From NCBI RefSeq assembly GCF_000381265.1, contig NZ_KB906263.1, forward strand, positions 1 to 64,000: 64,000 nt of DNA. The letters are read 5' to 3'. The notes beneath the pieces are model-generated. The model made no database searches, had not been told where the DNA came from, and saw nothing but the letters and a program-made list of their open reading frames with translations. Source of the DNA: Curvibacter lanceolatus ATCC 14669 (GTDB lineage: Bacteria; Pseudomonadota; Gammaproteobacteria; Burkholderiales; Burkholderiaceae_C). Below are positions 43,505 to 53,070 of this stretch, in pieces. Numbering within the stretch: the first letter of the stretch is position 1; every line of letters begins with the position of its first letter. The position numbers were made by a program, and so were the translations under genes.

Positions 43505-45114
43505 AGGCGCTCCAGGGCAGTCAGGATGCGGCCCACGTGGGCCTGCCATGTGTAGTGGGCCAGGACCTCCAGGCGGGCCCGGCGGGCCATTTCCTGGGCC
43601 CCTTCCGGATCGGCCAGGACACTCAACAAGCCCTCCGCCAGGCTCGCGACCGAACCAGGCTCGACCAGCCTGGCAGACACCCCATGGCTCAAGACCTCGC
43701 CGATCTGCCCCAGGCGCGACGCGACGATGGGCTTTTGCATGGCCATGTATTCAAAGACCTTGGTAGGTGAGCCAAAAAATGCGGAGCCATCGGGGTTGGG
43801 CACATGCGGGGCCACCAGCAGGTCACAGGCCGCCAGCCACTGAGGACCCTCCTTTTGCGGCACTGTCCCGGGGAAATGGACCGAGGCCTCGATCCCGAAC
43901 CGAACCGCCAAGTCGCGGCACTGTGCCTGGGTCTGCCCGTCGCCGATCATCAGCAGATGCAATGGCTTGCCGCACCCCGTGGAAGGCCAGGCCTCCAGCA
44001 CCCGTGCAAAGGCCTCCACCAGCACTTGGGCCCCATGCCATTTGCCAAAGGTCCCGATGAAACCGATCACACAGGCATTTTCCAACGCAAGGCGCCGCCT
44101 CAGGGGCATACCGTCCACCTGGGGCGAATAAACCTGCGGGTCCACGCCATTCGGGTTGACCAGGATGCGCTCCGGCGCCACGCCGATGGCCTCCAGTTCA
44201 GCCCGCAGCGGCGCGCTCACCACCACCACCAGATCGGCCTGCCGCAGGTTCAGCATTTCGATCTCCTGGGCCAGGGCTGGGTAGCGCAGACCGTTGCCCC
44301 AATGCTGGCCGATCCAGACTTCGGAGCCGTTGTACTCGAGCACCAGGGGCACCTTGAAATGTCGTGCTGCCCAGACCCCGGCATACTGGTGCAGACTGTA
44401 GCGCTGGTAGATCCAGGAGGGCTGCTCCTGGGGAGTCTGCCAGTGCCGGACCATCCACTCGTTCAAGGCCAGGGGAGGACACTCGCGAAAATCCCAATAC
44501 CGGTCCGGCAGTGCGAGGGGGCGGAAGGTCACCGCCCGATCCACCAGGGGATTGGCGGTCGGGGCCCAGAGAATCGGCGAACCGCCAAAGTCGGCCAGGT
44601 GGTTGACCACCCCGGCCACATGGGTGATTGAGCCCCCGGCCGGCGTCCCGAGCCAGAGATCGGTCTTCAGGTACCACGGCGCCTGACGCGCGGGCACCGC
44701 GGCCAGGGTCGCACGCGGGCGCGGCTGGGCGAGCAGGGTCACCTGCTGGCGGGCCCGCCGCAGGAGGCCAGGGCGGCCCCAAGCATCCAGCAGGCTGTGC
44801 CAGGCCTGGGCCAGCAACGCTGGCCAATGCACGGACAAGGTCTGGCCGTCCTGGGACTCGATCACGCAACGGCGACGGGCCAGACACCACAACAGGAGCA
44901 TCAGCAGAAAGCGCCGCGGCAGGTGCCGGGCACTGTAGGTCAGCAGCCGCACCTCGCGATAGGCCAGCAGCCGCCGCATCCAATGCCCCTGGTAGGCCAG
45001 CGCCACAAAGGCCTGCAGATCGAGCATCTCGGTCTGGGCATCGCCCGCAGGTGGCAGGCGGCCATCGAGGATCAACAGGCACGTGGGCCTGGCCGAGGTC
45101 AAGGCCGATGTCAT
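43495..45114 (-). CDS. Glycosyltransferase, GT4 with N-terminal extension
   Basis: A 539-residue transferase from ATG 45114, which overlaps the upstream gene's stop as ATGA. About 165 N-terminal residues of unknown role (rich in tryptophan, arginine and leucine) precede a GT4 region beginning WYLKTDLWLGTPAGGSITHV. Further motifs: EYNGSEVWIGQHWG, NPNGVDPQVYSP, GFIGTFGKWHGAQVLVEAF and FGSPTKVFEYMAMQKPIVAS. The same layout, including the extension and the YNGSE motif, is found in the GT half of the fusion at 55086, so the two are paralogues. Confidence 0.88.
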   Translation of the reverse strand: MTSALTSARPTCLLILDGRLPPAGDAQTEMLDLQAFVALAYQGHWMRRLLAYREVRLLTYSARHLPRRFLLMLLLWCLARRRCVIESQDGQTLSVHWPALLAQAWHSLLDAWGRPGLLRRARQQVTLLAQPRPRATLAAVPARQAPWYLKTDLWLGTPAGGSITHVAGVVNHLADFGGSPILWAPTANPLVDRAVTFRPLALPDRYWDFRECPPLALNEWMVRHWQTPQEQPSWIYQRYSLHQYAGVWAARHFKVPLVLEYNGSEVWIGQHWGNGLRYPALAQEIEMLNLRQADLVVVVSAPLRAELEAIGVAPERILVNPNGVDPQVYSPQVDGMPLRRRLALENACVIGFIGTFGKWHGAQVLVEAFARVLEAWPSTGCGKPLHLLMIGDGQTQAQCRDLAVRFGIEASVHFPGTVPQKEGPQWLAACDLLVAPHVPNPDGSAFFGSPTKVFEYMAMQKPIVASRLGQIGEVLSHGVSARLVEPGSVASLAEGLLSVLADPEGAQEMARRARLEVLAHYTWQAHVGRILTALERLCA

Positions 45115-47096
45115 CCCCACGCCCCCGACTCGATGAAGCGTTCATGCCAGGCGCACAGGTTGAAAATCACCCAGAGATAGTGGGCATGGTTGCGGTGCCC
45201 GGAACGGTGCCGGGCAAACAGGGTGCGCAGCACGGAGGCACGAAACCACCCGGCCCGGAACAGGCCGGAGCCCAGGATGCGGGCCTCGACCTCATGGCCC
45301 CAGTCGCCCCGAAGCCACTCGGCCATCGGTGCGCCAAAGCCACGCTTGGGCCGGTCGATGACCTCGTCAGGAATCAGCCCCCGCATCGCGTCCTTCAGCA
45401 CCGCCTTCCCCACGCCCCCTCGAGTCTTCCAGGCCGAAGGCATCTGCATGGCCAACTCGATCAACTCGTGGTCCAGGAAAGGAACCCGGGCCTCCAGGGC
45501 ATGGGCCATGGTCATCTTGTCCACACGCATGAGCAGCAGTTCAGGCAGACGGCATTTCAATTCGTAGTAGATCATCCGCCCGAGCAGGTCCTGGCCGGCG
45601 CCGGCCTGCTCCAGATGGGCGCGCCAGGGAGCGATCACCTGGTAGCTGTCATAGCCCTCGCCCGGGGCCATCAGCCCCGCCGGATAGGCCGCGGGCTCTG
45701 GCACGGGCAGGGCCTGACAGTCCATCAAGATCTGCTTCTGCGTCTCCCAGAACGTCGAGGCACCGCTCCAGAAGACCTCACGATCACCAGCAGCCCGAGC
45801 GGCAAAATCAGCCCCGACCGAGGCATCCCAACGCAGAGAGGCCCAGCGCCGGGCGCCCCCCGCCAGGGCGCTCTGCAACCAGGCCGGCAGCCCTGTGAAG
45901 GTCTTCCAATGGGTCTGGTGCACGCGCATGAAGTCCTGGTAGCCGGAGTAGCCGGCAAATGGCTCGTCCGCGCCCTCCCCCACCATGCAGACCTTGACAT
46001 GCCGGGCCGCCAGGCGAGACACATGGAACAGGGGAATGCAGACCCAGTCGGCCAGGGGTTCGTCCTGGCTGAAAAGGATCTCATCCCAGGACTCTCGCAG
46101 GTCCGACTCTCCGATGATCACCTCATGGTGTCGACTGCCGAAGTGGCGGGCCACCTCGCGGGCCTGGGCCAGTTCATTGAGGTGCTCGTGGTCCTTGAAC
46201 CCAACCGAAAACGATTCGACGGCCTGCTGGCCGGCACGGGTCATGGCCCCCAGGATGGACGAAGAGTCCACGCCGCCGGACAAAAAGACCCCCACCGGCA
46301 CGTCAGACACCAGGTGCTCGTTGACCGAGGACTGGAACCGCTCGGACAGGGCCCGGGTCACCTCCAGCCGCGCCGCCTCGTCATTTGCGGCATGGCACAC
46401 CCGCGGTAGCGGATCCCAATATGAGAAAGCCCGCTGGGCCGTGCCTGGCCCAAAGACCAGACCGTGCGCTGCCGGCAACTTGCTGATACCCTCAAACATC
46501 GTCAGCGGCGCCGGGGCCACCATGCCGCTCAGGTAGTGGTACATCGCCACCGGGTTCATGGTGCGGCGCACCCCGCCATGCGCCAGGATGGCCTTGATCT
46601 CCGAGGCGAACAGCAGCAGCCCGTGGCTGACCGTCCAATACAGGGGCTTGATACCCAGCCGATCTCGCAGCAGGAAGAGCTGCTGCTGCTGCGAATCCCA
46701 AAGGGCGATGGCGAACATGCCCTTGAGGCGCTGAAGCAATCCGGCTACACCCCATTGGGTGTAGCCGTGCACCAGCACCTCGGTGTCCGAATGATCGGTC
46801 TTGAACACGTGCCCGCAGCGCATCAGCTCAAGGCGCAACACGGCGTGGTTGTAGATCTCGCCGTTGAAGACCAATTGCACCGTTCCCGCCTGGTTGCCCA
46901 TCGGCTGGGCCGACGCCGGCACCGGGTCGATGATTGCCAGGCGTCGGTGTGCCAGGCCGATGCGACGGTCCGGTGCCAGCCAGAGGCCCTCGCCATCGGG
47001 CCCCCGATGGCGCATGGCCTCGCGCATGTCGAGCAAGCGCGCGGGGTCAACGGCCTGCCCGGCCCCCAGCGCCAACGCTCCGGCAAATCCACACAT
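45111..47096 (-). CDS. Asparagine synthase-like amidotransferase (second copy)
   Basis: A glutamine-dependent AsnB-family enzyme of 661 residues. Cys2 (MCGFAGALALG) is the glutaminase nucleophile, residues 1-210 the Ntn domain (RGPDGEGLW; VFNGEIYNHAVLR), and the synthetase half has the PPi loop SGGVDS at 273-278. Both halves seem complete. In O-antigen and capsule clusters such enzymes amidate uronic acids (WbpS type), which fits here. It follows its paralogue by 21 bases and overlaps the next gene by ATGA. Confidence 0.92.
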   Translation of the reverse strand: MCGFAGALALGAGQAVDPARLLDMREAMRHRGPDGEGLWLAPDRRIGLAHRRLAIIDPVPASAQPMGNQAGTVQLVFNGEIYNHAVLRLELMRCGHVFKTDHSDTEVLVHGYTQWGVAGLLQRLKGMFAIALWDSQQQQLFLLRDRLGIKPLYWTVSHGLLLFASEIKAILAHGGVRRTMNPVAMYHYLSGMVAPAPLTMFEGISKLPAAHGLVFGPGTAQRAFSYWDPLPRVCHAANDEAARLEVTRALSERFQSSVNEHLVSDVPVGVFLSGGVDSSSILGAMTRAGQQAVESFSVGFKDHEHLNELAQAREVARHFGSRHHEVIIGESDLRESWDEILFSQDEPLADWVCIPLFHVSRLAARHVKVCMVGEGADEPFAGYSGYQDFMRVHQTHWKTFTGLPAWLQSALAGGARRWASLRWDASVGADFAARAAGDREVFWSGASTFWETQKQILMDCQALPVPEPAAYPAGLMAPGEGYDSYQVIAPWRAHLEQAGAGQDLLGRMIYYELKCRLPELLLMRVDKMTMAHALEARVPFLDHELIELAMQMPSAWKTRGGVGKAVLKDAMRGLIPDEVIDRPKRGFGAPMAEWLRGDWGHEVEARILGSGLFRAGWFRASVLRTLFARHRSGHRNHAHYLWVIFNLCAWHERFIESGAWG

Positions 47097-47117
47097 CAAT
47101 GCACCTCTGCCCGAACG

Positions 47118-49127
47118 TCAAAAACAATCGGCATGGCCTTCAATCCACGATTCGTACCACAGCAAGGCATTGAGGACCGTCCACAGATGAAAGCTGTAGC
47201 CCCCGCCCGAACCCGTCTGCTGCTGCAACAGGTCCTTGAGGTAGCCGGCGTCGAAGAACCCCTCACGCAGCAAGCGTGATCGGTCCAGCGCGGCATGGCA
47301 GCGACGGGCAAAGGCTGGATCTTTGAACCAGGACTCCATCGGCGCACCAAAGCCCTGCTTCTTGCGGTAGATCATGTCGTGGTCGAGGTAAGGCTCCGCC
47401 GCCCGCTTCAGCAGGTACTTGCCTTCTCCGTTGCGCAACTTATAGGACAGGGGCAGGCGCATGGCGAACTCGACCAGATCGTGATCCAGGAACGGCACCC
47501 GGGCCTCGATCGAATGCGCCATGGTCAGCTTGTCCACCCGCATCAGCAGGTGCTCGGGCAGGCGCAGCTTGAGCTCCATGTAGGTGATCTTCTGCAAAAC
47601 CTCGGGTTGCGCCAGTTGGCCAGAAAGGGGCCCCAGGTAGTGATTGACCACGGCATGGCTGTCCAGTTGGGCAAAGGCCGGAGGCAGCAGACCCGGTACG
47701 GGGCAATCGACCGTGTCCGAGAACGGCCCCAGCAGCGGTGTCAGCTGCTCGCGCATGCCACCCCACCAACAGACCGCTCCACCCCAGAACAGCTCCTGCC
47801 CAGCCATCGCCCGCTTTTGGATCTCAAGGTCCTCGCGCCCCAGGTTCGGCAGCCCCGACTTGCCCCTGGACAACAGGCGGCGCCACCAGGGCAATGACTG
47901 GCCCTGGCGCAAGGGGGCATACAGACTCTCATGCTTCTGGCGGTAGTGCTCAACCCACCAATAGCCCAGCAGGTTCTCATCGGCACCCTCGCCGACCTGG
48001 ACCACGGTCGTGCCGCTTTCCTTGACCAGCTTGGACAGGAAATACAGCGGTATGCAGACGTTGTCGGCAATCGGCTCATCCTGGAGCTGCACCAGCAAGG
48101 GAAGAAAGTCCTGAGCATCCTGACGGTTGATCAGGGTCTCGTGGTGCTCGGTCTTGTAGCGCTGCGCGATGCGGCGGGCGAACTCGAACTCGTTGGACTT
48201 GTCTTCGCCCTCGTAGCCGATCGTGAAGGTGGAAACCGGACGGTCCATCATTTCACTCATCAAGGCCACGTTCATGCTTGAGTCGACGCCCCCGGAGAGC
48301 AGCACACCAAAGGGCACATCCGCCACCATGCGCCGCTCGATGGACTTGCGCAGCAGTCCCGTCAGTTGCTCAACCGCTTCCGGCTCGCTCAACTGGGCCT
48401 CCGTCAGCGTCTTCGACGCGGAGGGCACGCAGTCCCACCAGACACGGGCTGAGGCCTGGCCTTGGGCATCGATGCTCATCACATGTCCAGCCGGCAGCTT
48501 GAACACGCCCTTGAACAAGGTCATGGGCGCTGGCGTCACGATGAAGGTCAGGTAGTGCCAGAAGGCCGTGCGGTCCATCTGGGGCGACAGCTCAGGGTGG
48601 GCAAACAGAGCCCGGATTTCGGAGGCAAAGAGCCACTCCCCCGATGAGGTGCGCGAGAAATACAGCGGCTTGACCCCCAGGCGGTCGCGGGCCAGGTGCA
48701 TGACCGGCCGGCCGGGAACCCGCTCGTCATAGACGGCGAACGCGAACATGCCGTAGAAACGGTGCAGACAGTCCAGCCCCCATTCCTCGTAGGCATGCAG
48801 CAGCACCTCGGTGTCTGAATGGTCGGTCACCCACTGGTACTTGCCGGTGGCGACCAGGGCACGGCGCAATTCGGCATGGTTGTAGATCTCGCCATTGAAA
48901 ACCAGATGCACCGTTCCGGCGGCATTCGACATCGGCTGCGAAGCAGAGGTCGAGAGATCGATGATGGACAGGCGCCTGTGGACCAGGGCGCACCGCCCAT
49001 CCACCGCACGCCAGAGGCTTCCACCATCTGGCCCGCGATGCACCATGCGATCCCTCATGCGGGCCAGAACCCGATCCTCACAAACAGGCCGTCCCTGAGG
49101 GCGGTATGCCCCTGCTATGCCGCACAT
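47118..49127 (-). CDS. Asparagine synthase-like amidotransferase (first copy)
   Basis: An AsnB-family enzyme of 669 residues from ATG 49127, preceded by GGGAG. Cys2 (MCGIAGAYRPQ) begins the glutaminase domain (RGPDGGSLWR; FNGEIYNHAELRR), and the ATP-dependent amide-forming half has SGGVDS at 278-283 and ARVPFLDHDLVEFAMRL. It is clearly related to the second copy but diverged, so the two probably modify different acid groups. The 42-base gap to the upstream gene is the largest inside the operon. Confidence 0.92.
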   Translation of the reverse strand: MCGIAGAYRPQGRPVCEDRVLARMRDRMVHRGPDGGSLWRAVDGRCALVHRRLSIIDLSTSASQPMSNAAGTVHLVFNGEIYNHAELRRALVATGKYQWVTDHSDTEVLLHAYEEWGLDCLHRFYGMFAFAVYDERVPGRPVMHLARDRLGVKPLYFSRTSSGEWLFASEIRALFAHPELSPQMDRTAFWHYLTFIVTPAPMTLFKGVFKLPAGHVMSIDAQGQASARVWWDCVPSASKTLTEAQLSEPEAVEQLTGLLRKSIERRMVADVPFGVLLSGGVDSSMNVALMSEMMDRPVSTFTIGYEGEDKSNEFEFARRIAQRYKTEHHETLINRQDAQDFLPLLVQLQDEPIADNVCIPLYFLSKLVKESGTTVVQVGEGADENLLGYWWVEHYRQKHESLYAPLRQGQSLPWWRRLLSRGKSGLPNLGREDLEIQKRAMAGQELFWGGAVCWWGGMREQLTPLLGPFSDTVDCPVPGLLPPAFAQLDSHAVVNHYLGPLSGQLAQPEVLQKITYMELKLRLPEHLLMRVDKLTMAHSIEARVPFLDHDLVEFAMRLPLSYKLRNGEGKYLLKRAAEPYLDHDMIYRKKQGFGAPMESWFKDPAFARRCHAALDRSRLLREGFFDAGYLKDLLQQQTGSGGGYSFHLWTVLNALLWYESWIEGHADCF

Positions 49128-49169
49128 CGTGAACTCCCTGCCAAATTCGTGTGAAAACTACGCAATGGA

Positions 49170-52100
49170 TCACCCCAACTTCACATGAGACGGGACATCC
49201 GCCCATCGCGATTGATGGACCGCGACCACGTTGGGGCTGCGTGGCGTCTCGCACGGCGAGGCCAATCGACCTGTGATGGGATCAAAGTCATGAATCCGAT
49301 AGCCCAACGAATCTAGCAAGCGAACGATGCCAGCGTAGGCCTCTGGGCGCTGTTCGCTGGACGTCTCAAAAAGAACGTGAGGCCTCCATCGTTGAAGGCA
49401 TTCCTGCGCGCCTTCGAGCACAGCCAACTCAGAGCCCTCGACATCGACTTTGAGGACGTCAAATCGCTTCACTTGCTCATCGCCCATAAACTCATCCAGA
49501 CACTCGATCCGGATCGACTCCGAGGGCCCCTGCTCATCCGCAATCACAACCCCTCGCCAAACCACCTCAACGATCTCATCGCGCTTCACCAGCCGTCGAA
49601 GACAAAGGTGATCCCCAGGCCCACCGCGCAGAAGCAGTTGACCATCCCAATGCATCGTCAGACCCGCACTGAATGAGATATCCCAATCTGGAAAAATAGT
49701 CGCCAAGATCTCACACGGCGCTGACTCGCCCGCCATGCTGGACGGCCCAGCCGGTTGGATGGCATAGACAAATCCAAGCTCGCTATACAAATAGATTTCC
49801 GCCCAACCCTCAGCCTCGAACGACAGTTTTCGGCACCCTTCCCAGGCAGGCGTCCAGACAGAGGGCTGTACGCCTGCTGTGGTCCGAATGACCGGCAATC
49901 TCAATATGCCGTTGAGCGAGTTGTGCCCCGCTAATTCATCACTCGCAAGATAAAGTTTGCCCGGACCGCGTCGGCTGCCGAGAGCTGCAGCCTCCACATG
50001 AACGTGGTGAAGTGCATTGATATCAATGTTGCGCAACAACGTTCGACGCTCGCGCCCACTCGGCTCAAAGGCATAGACACGACCCGTAGGACCGACTTTA
50101 TTGGCCAACAGGAGCGTAAAAAGGCCAATATTAGCTCCGGCATCGACCACCACCCCGCCAGGAGGGCTCAAGGCCTCCAAGACAGTCATTTCATTTGGCT
50201 CAAGACTGCCCCCAACATAAAGGACACGGGCCAGATCGCCTTTGGTGGGCAAAACCAGATCCAGACCATTGACCCAAGGCACTTGAAGATCGACAGGTTT
50301 GGGTAAGCCTCGAAGGTCCTCAAGTATCGCCTCCCGCTCGCGGGCCAGACGGCCGCCTCGGCGCAGATCCAGGCCGAAATCCCAGGCGGGACAAAACGTG
50401 ATCGGCTTGAAATCGGCCAACTGCTGGGCCTGGGTGAGTCTGATCGCCAACTCAGGCGCAACACCTGACTCGTCCGGGTCGCGTGCCGAAGACAGGTTCA
50501 TCTGGGCCGACCAACTGGCCTGCCCCACCACCACCGTGCCGACGGACAGCGGTGAATCGTCGATGATTTCAAACTCCAGCGATCTGGACCGACAGGCATA
50601 GACGCCGGGATTGATCGAGAAGTACTGCTCCTGGAACCGGTCGTAATAACCAGGCTCGGCGATCAACACCGTCACCGTATAGGTGCCCGCACTGAACGGG
50701 ACGGCGTCCAACTTGAAGTCGATGTCCACCAGAGGCCGGGCGCGACCCTGAAGGCGCAGATCCCGACAAAGGTAACGGGCAACATCCTGAGACCCATCGC
50801 GGTGCAGGGCCACGACGACGTGCGGACACTCATCCAGCATCTCGTCATGGACGCGGCAGCGGATCAAGAGCTGGGCCGGGTACCCATGACGAAGGTAATA
50901 GGTGTCCTGACCATGGGTATCAACAAAATAAACATCCTCAATGGCAATCCGTTGATTACCAATGTGGCGTGCCAACCAACGGGCTGAATCATCGGAGCCT
51001 TGTGCCATCCCGATCTGGAAATCGCGCCATTGCCCCGCACTGTCCCCCAGGGTCCGACTCAGACGCTGATGCCCTTCTTGATCGAACACCCGCAGCGCCA
51101 AGTGAGCGCCATCGTGGGATTGAACGCGACCCGAGAAAATGAGGCGCTCCCAATCATCAGCCACCAGTTCAGGCAGGCGCACCACCGCGCCCACCTTCAG
51201 GAAAGGTGACCCATATGGGTTCACCCAACGGGCTGGCTGCTCGTCCAACAGGAATGATTCACCCCAATTACTCTCGCCCGCCACGAGACTGGCAGGTCCA
51301 GTGTCCAGGAAGGCCGCATCGCCCATCAGGGGAATGTCGATGCTCCATGCATCTGGCAGACTCACTCGCAGCGCGGACAGGCCAACCGGTTGGGACAGCG
51401 GCGCCAGGGAACAGAACTCCAACAACAGGCGTCGCCCCTCGGACTGCGACGGCGTGCTGGCAGGTGCCACAGCCGCCTCGCTGTGGACCAGGCGCTTGGT
51501 GCGCAACCGCTTTTCCTCCTGGGCCCGGATGGAGGTTTCATAGGCCTTGATGACATCCTTGGACGATCCATCGCACACCAACTGGCCCTTGTCGATCCAG
51601 ATCATCCGATCGCACAGTTTGGCGGCCGAATAGACATCGTGCGAGACCAGCAACAGGCTGCTTCCCCGGGTGCTGCACAACGCTCGGATGCGCTCAAAGC
51701 TCTTGCTGGCGAAGTAGGCATCGCCCACCCCCAGGATTTCATCCAGCACCAGTAGCTCGGGCTCGATCACGGTCGAGGTGGCAAACATCAGGCGGGCCAT
51801 CATGCCGGTGGAATAGGTCTTGATGGGTTGGTCGATGTACTCCTCCAGCTCGGCGAAGTCGACGATGTCCGTGAGGATCCGGTTGGCTTGCGCACCCGAG
51901 ATGCCCTGGTGGGCCAGGTAGGCCAAGGCATTCTCGCGCCCGGTGAAGTCCTGGTGGAATCCCGAACCGATCTGCAGCAGGGCATGCACGCCCTGGCGCA
52001 CGTCCAAATGGCCCGACGTGGGCTCGATGACGCCTGTGATCAGCTTGAGCAAGGTGCTCTTGCCCGCCCCGTTGCGCCCGATGAAGGCCACTTTTTCGCC

Positions 52101-52259
52101 CCGGGAGATCGACAACGTGACCCCACTCAGAGCCGTGTGTTCGGTGTAGGCATCCCGGACTTTCAACAACCCGAACATATCGAGAAACCGATAGTGCGGC
52201 TTCTTGTACAGCCGGTACACCTTGCTGACATTGCTCAGCTCGATGATGCGCTCACTCAT
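49170..52259 (-). CDS. Wzt-like ABC ATPase fused to an FkbM methyltransferase
   Basis: A 1029-residue multidomain protein from ATG 52259 (MSERIIELSNVSKVY). Residues 1-245: ABC ATPase of polysaccharide export with Walker A GRNGAGKST (61-69), signature YSTGMMARL, Walker B LLVLDEILG and SHD. Residues 275-450: beta-rich domain of unknown role. Residues 455-567: Wzt C-terminal carbohydrate-binding-like region (YPAQLLIRCRVHDEML; FSAGTYTVTVLIAEPGYYD). Residues 640-1020: FkbM SAM methyltransferase with VVVDAGANIG (703-712), FEPSG (731-735) and DVLKVDVEGSE (934-944), split by an unusual insert at about 785-915. Wzt homologues are normally 400-450 residues. Methylation and export of the glycan would be on one chain. 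Confidence 0.9.
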   Translation of the reverse strand: MSERIIELSNVSKVYRLYKKPHYRFLDMFGLLKVRDAYTEHTALSGVTLSISRGEKVAFIGRNGAGKSTLLKLITGVIEPTSGHLDVRQGVHALLQIGSGFHQDFTGRENALAYLAHQGISGAQANRILTDIVDFAELEEYIDQPIKTYSTGMMARLMFATSTVIEPELLVLDEILGVGDAYFASKSFERIRALCSTRGSSLLLVSHDVYSAAKLCDRMIWIDKGQLVCDGSSKDVIKAYETSIRAQEEKRLRTKRLVHSEAAVAPASTPSQSEGRRLLLEFCSLAPLSQPVGLSALRVSLPDAWSIDIPLMGDAAFLDTGPASLVAGESNWGESFLLDEQPARWVNPYGSPFLKVGAVVRLPELVADDWERLIFSGRVQSHDGAHLALRVFDQEGHQRLSRTLGDSAGQWRDFQIGMAQGSDDSARWLARHIGNQRIAIEDVYFVDTHGQDTYYLRHGYPAQLLIRCRVHDEMLDECPHVVVALHRDGSQDVARYLCRDLRLQGRARPLVDIDFKLDAVPFSAGTYTVTVLIAEPGYYDRFQEQYFSINPGVYACRSRSLEFEIIDDSPLSVGTVVVGQASWSAQMNLSSARDPDESGVAPELAIRLTQAQQLADFKPITFCPAWDFGLDLRRGGRLAREREAILEDLRGLPKPVDLQVPWVNGLDLVLPTKGDLARVLYVGGSLEPNEMTVLEALSPPGGVVVDAGANIGLFTLLLANKVGPTGRVYAFEPSGRERRTLLRNIDINALHHVHVEAAALGSRRGPGKLYLASDELAGHNSLNGILRLPVIRTTAGVQPSVWTPAWEGCRKLSFEAEGWAEIYLYSELGFVYAIQPAGPSSMAGESAPCEILATIFPDWDISFSAGLTMHWDGQLLLRGGPGDHLCLRRLVKRDEIVEVVWRGVVIADEQGPSESIRIECLDEFMGDEQVKRFDVLKVDVEGSELAVLEGAQECLQRWRPHVLFETSSEQRPEAYAGIVRLLDSLGYRIHDFDPITGRLASPCETPRSPNVVAVHQSRWADVPSHVKLG

Positions 52260-53070
52260 AGTCCACCAACACGCCCTTGAATCGGTGGAAAAACAGCGAA
52301 CCCAGCAGGAAAACGCCCGAGGACAACAACACAAACATCAGTAATTTGAAGCCATTGAAAGGATAGTTCACCAGCAGACTGTATCGGAACGCTTCCAGCA
52401 TATGACTGACCGGATTGAGATCCACCAGGATCGCAAAGGCACCCGGCACCATGTCCCGGGTGAAACCGATCGGCGAAACAAACATGATCAGCAGGATGAG
52501 CAGATTCACCACATTGCCGATGTCAGGCAATGCCACAGCCAGCGCCGACAGGATCAGGACCAGACCGACCAGCAGCAGCACCTGAAAGAAGAGCACCAGC
52601 GGCAGCCACAGCAGCTTGAGGGAAGCGTAGCCGCCCCACAGCACCAGGATCAGCAGCACCGCCATTCCCACCATCTGGGTGGCCAGGCTGGCGAAGACGG
52701 CTCGGATCGGTACCAACTCGATCGGCAGCATCACGTTCTTGATGAGATGCATGTTCTGCCTCAGGCTGACGGTCCCGGCAGACAGGCTTTCCGACAAACC
52801 AATGAAGGGTATCAAGCCACAAAACACATAGATCGCGTACCCCAGCCCCTCATAGCCGGGCAGTTGGGTCTTGAAGACCACGGCATAGATGAACAGGTAG
52901 ATGCTCAGCAACAGCAGTGGGTACAGCAAGAGCCACAAGCGGCCAAAGGCAGAGCCGGAATGCCTCTTTTCCAGCTCCACCTTGGTGACGGCAAACAGCA
53001 CCCGCCGATTTTTCAGCACCAGCCGGAGCAGATGCGTGGGGTGCCAACGCATCGATTTGGAAGAAATCAT
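52252..53070 (-). CDS. ABC-2 type polysaccharide export permease (Wzm type)
   Basis: A 272-residue permease from ATG 53070, which overlaps the upstream stop as ATGA. Six membrane helices match the Wzm/KpsM family (RLWLLLYPLLLLSIYLFIY; PLVLFFQVLLLVGLVLILS; PDIGNVVNLLILLIMFVSP). It makes the membrane channel for lipid-linked polysaccharide and pairs with the ATPase encoded next, whose start lies inside its last codons (8-base overlap, 52252-52259). Confidence 0.92.
   Translation of the reverse strand: MISSKSMRWHPTHLLRLVLKNRRVLFAVTKVELEKRHSGSAFGRLWLLLYPLLLLSIYLFIYAVVFKTQLPGYEGLGYAIYVFCGLIPFIGLSESLSAGTVSLRQNMHLIKNVMLPIELVPIRAVFASLATQMVGMAVLLILVLWGGYASLKLLWLPLVLFFQVLLLVGLVLILSALAVALPDIGNVVNLLILLIMFVSPIGFTRDMVPGAFAILVDLNPVSHMLEAFRYSLLVNYPFNGFKLLMFVLLSSGVFLLGSLFFHRFKGVLVDYE

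Noticed and set aside
41885-43555. 556-codon plus-strand frame opposite the first heparinase-like gene
   Set aside because: Shadow of a minus-strand gene with clear family motifs. Similar long shadows opposite the second heparinase-like gene (53385-55394) and the second asnB copy (44628-46409) were rejected for the same reason.
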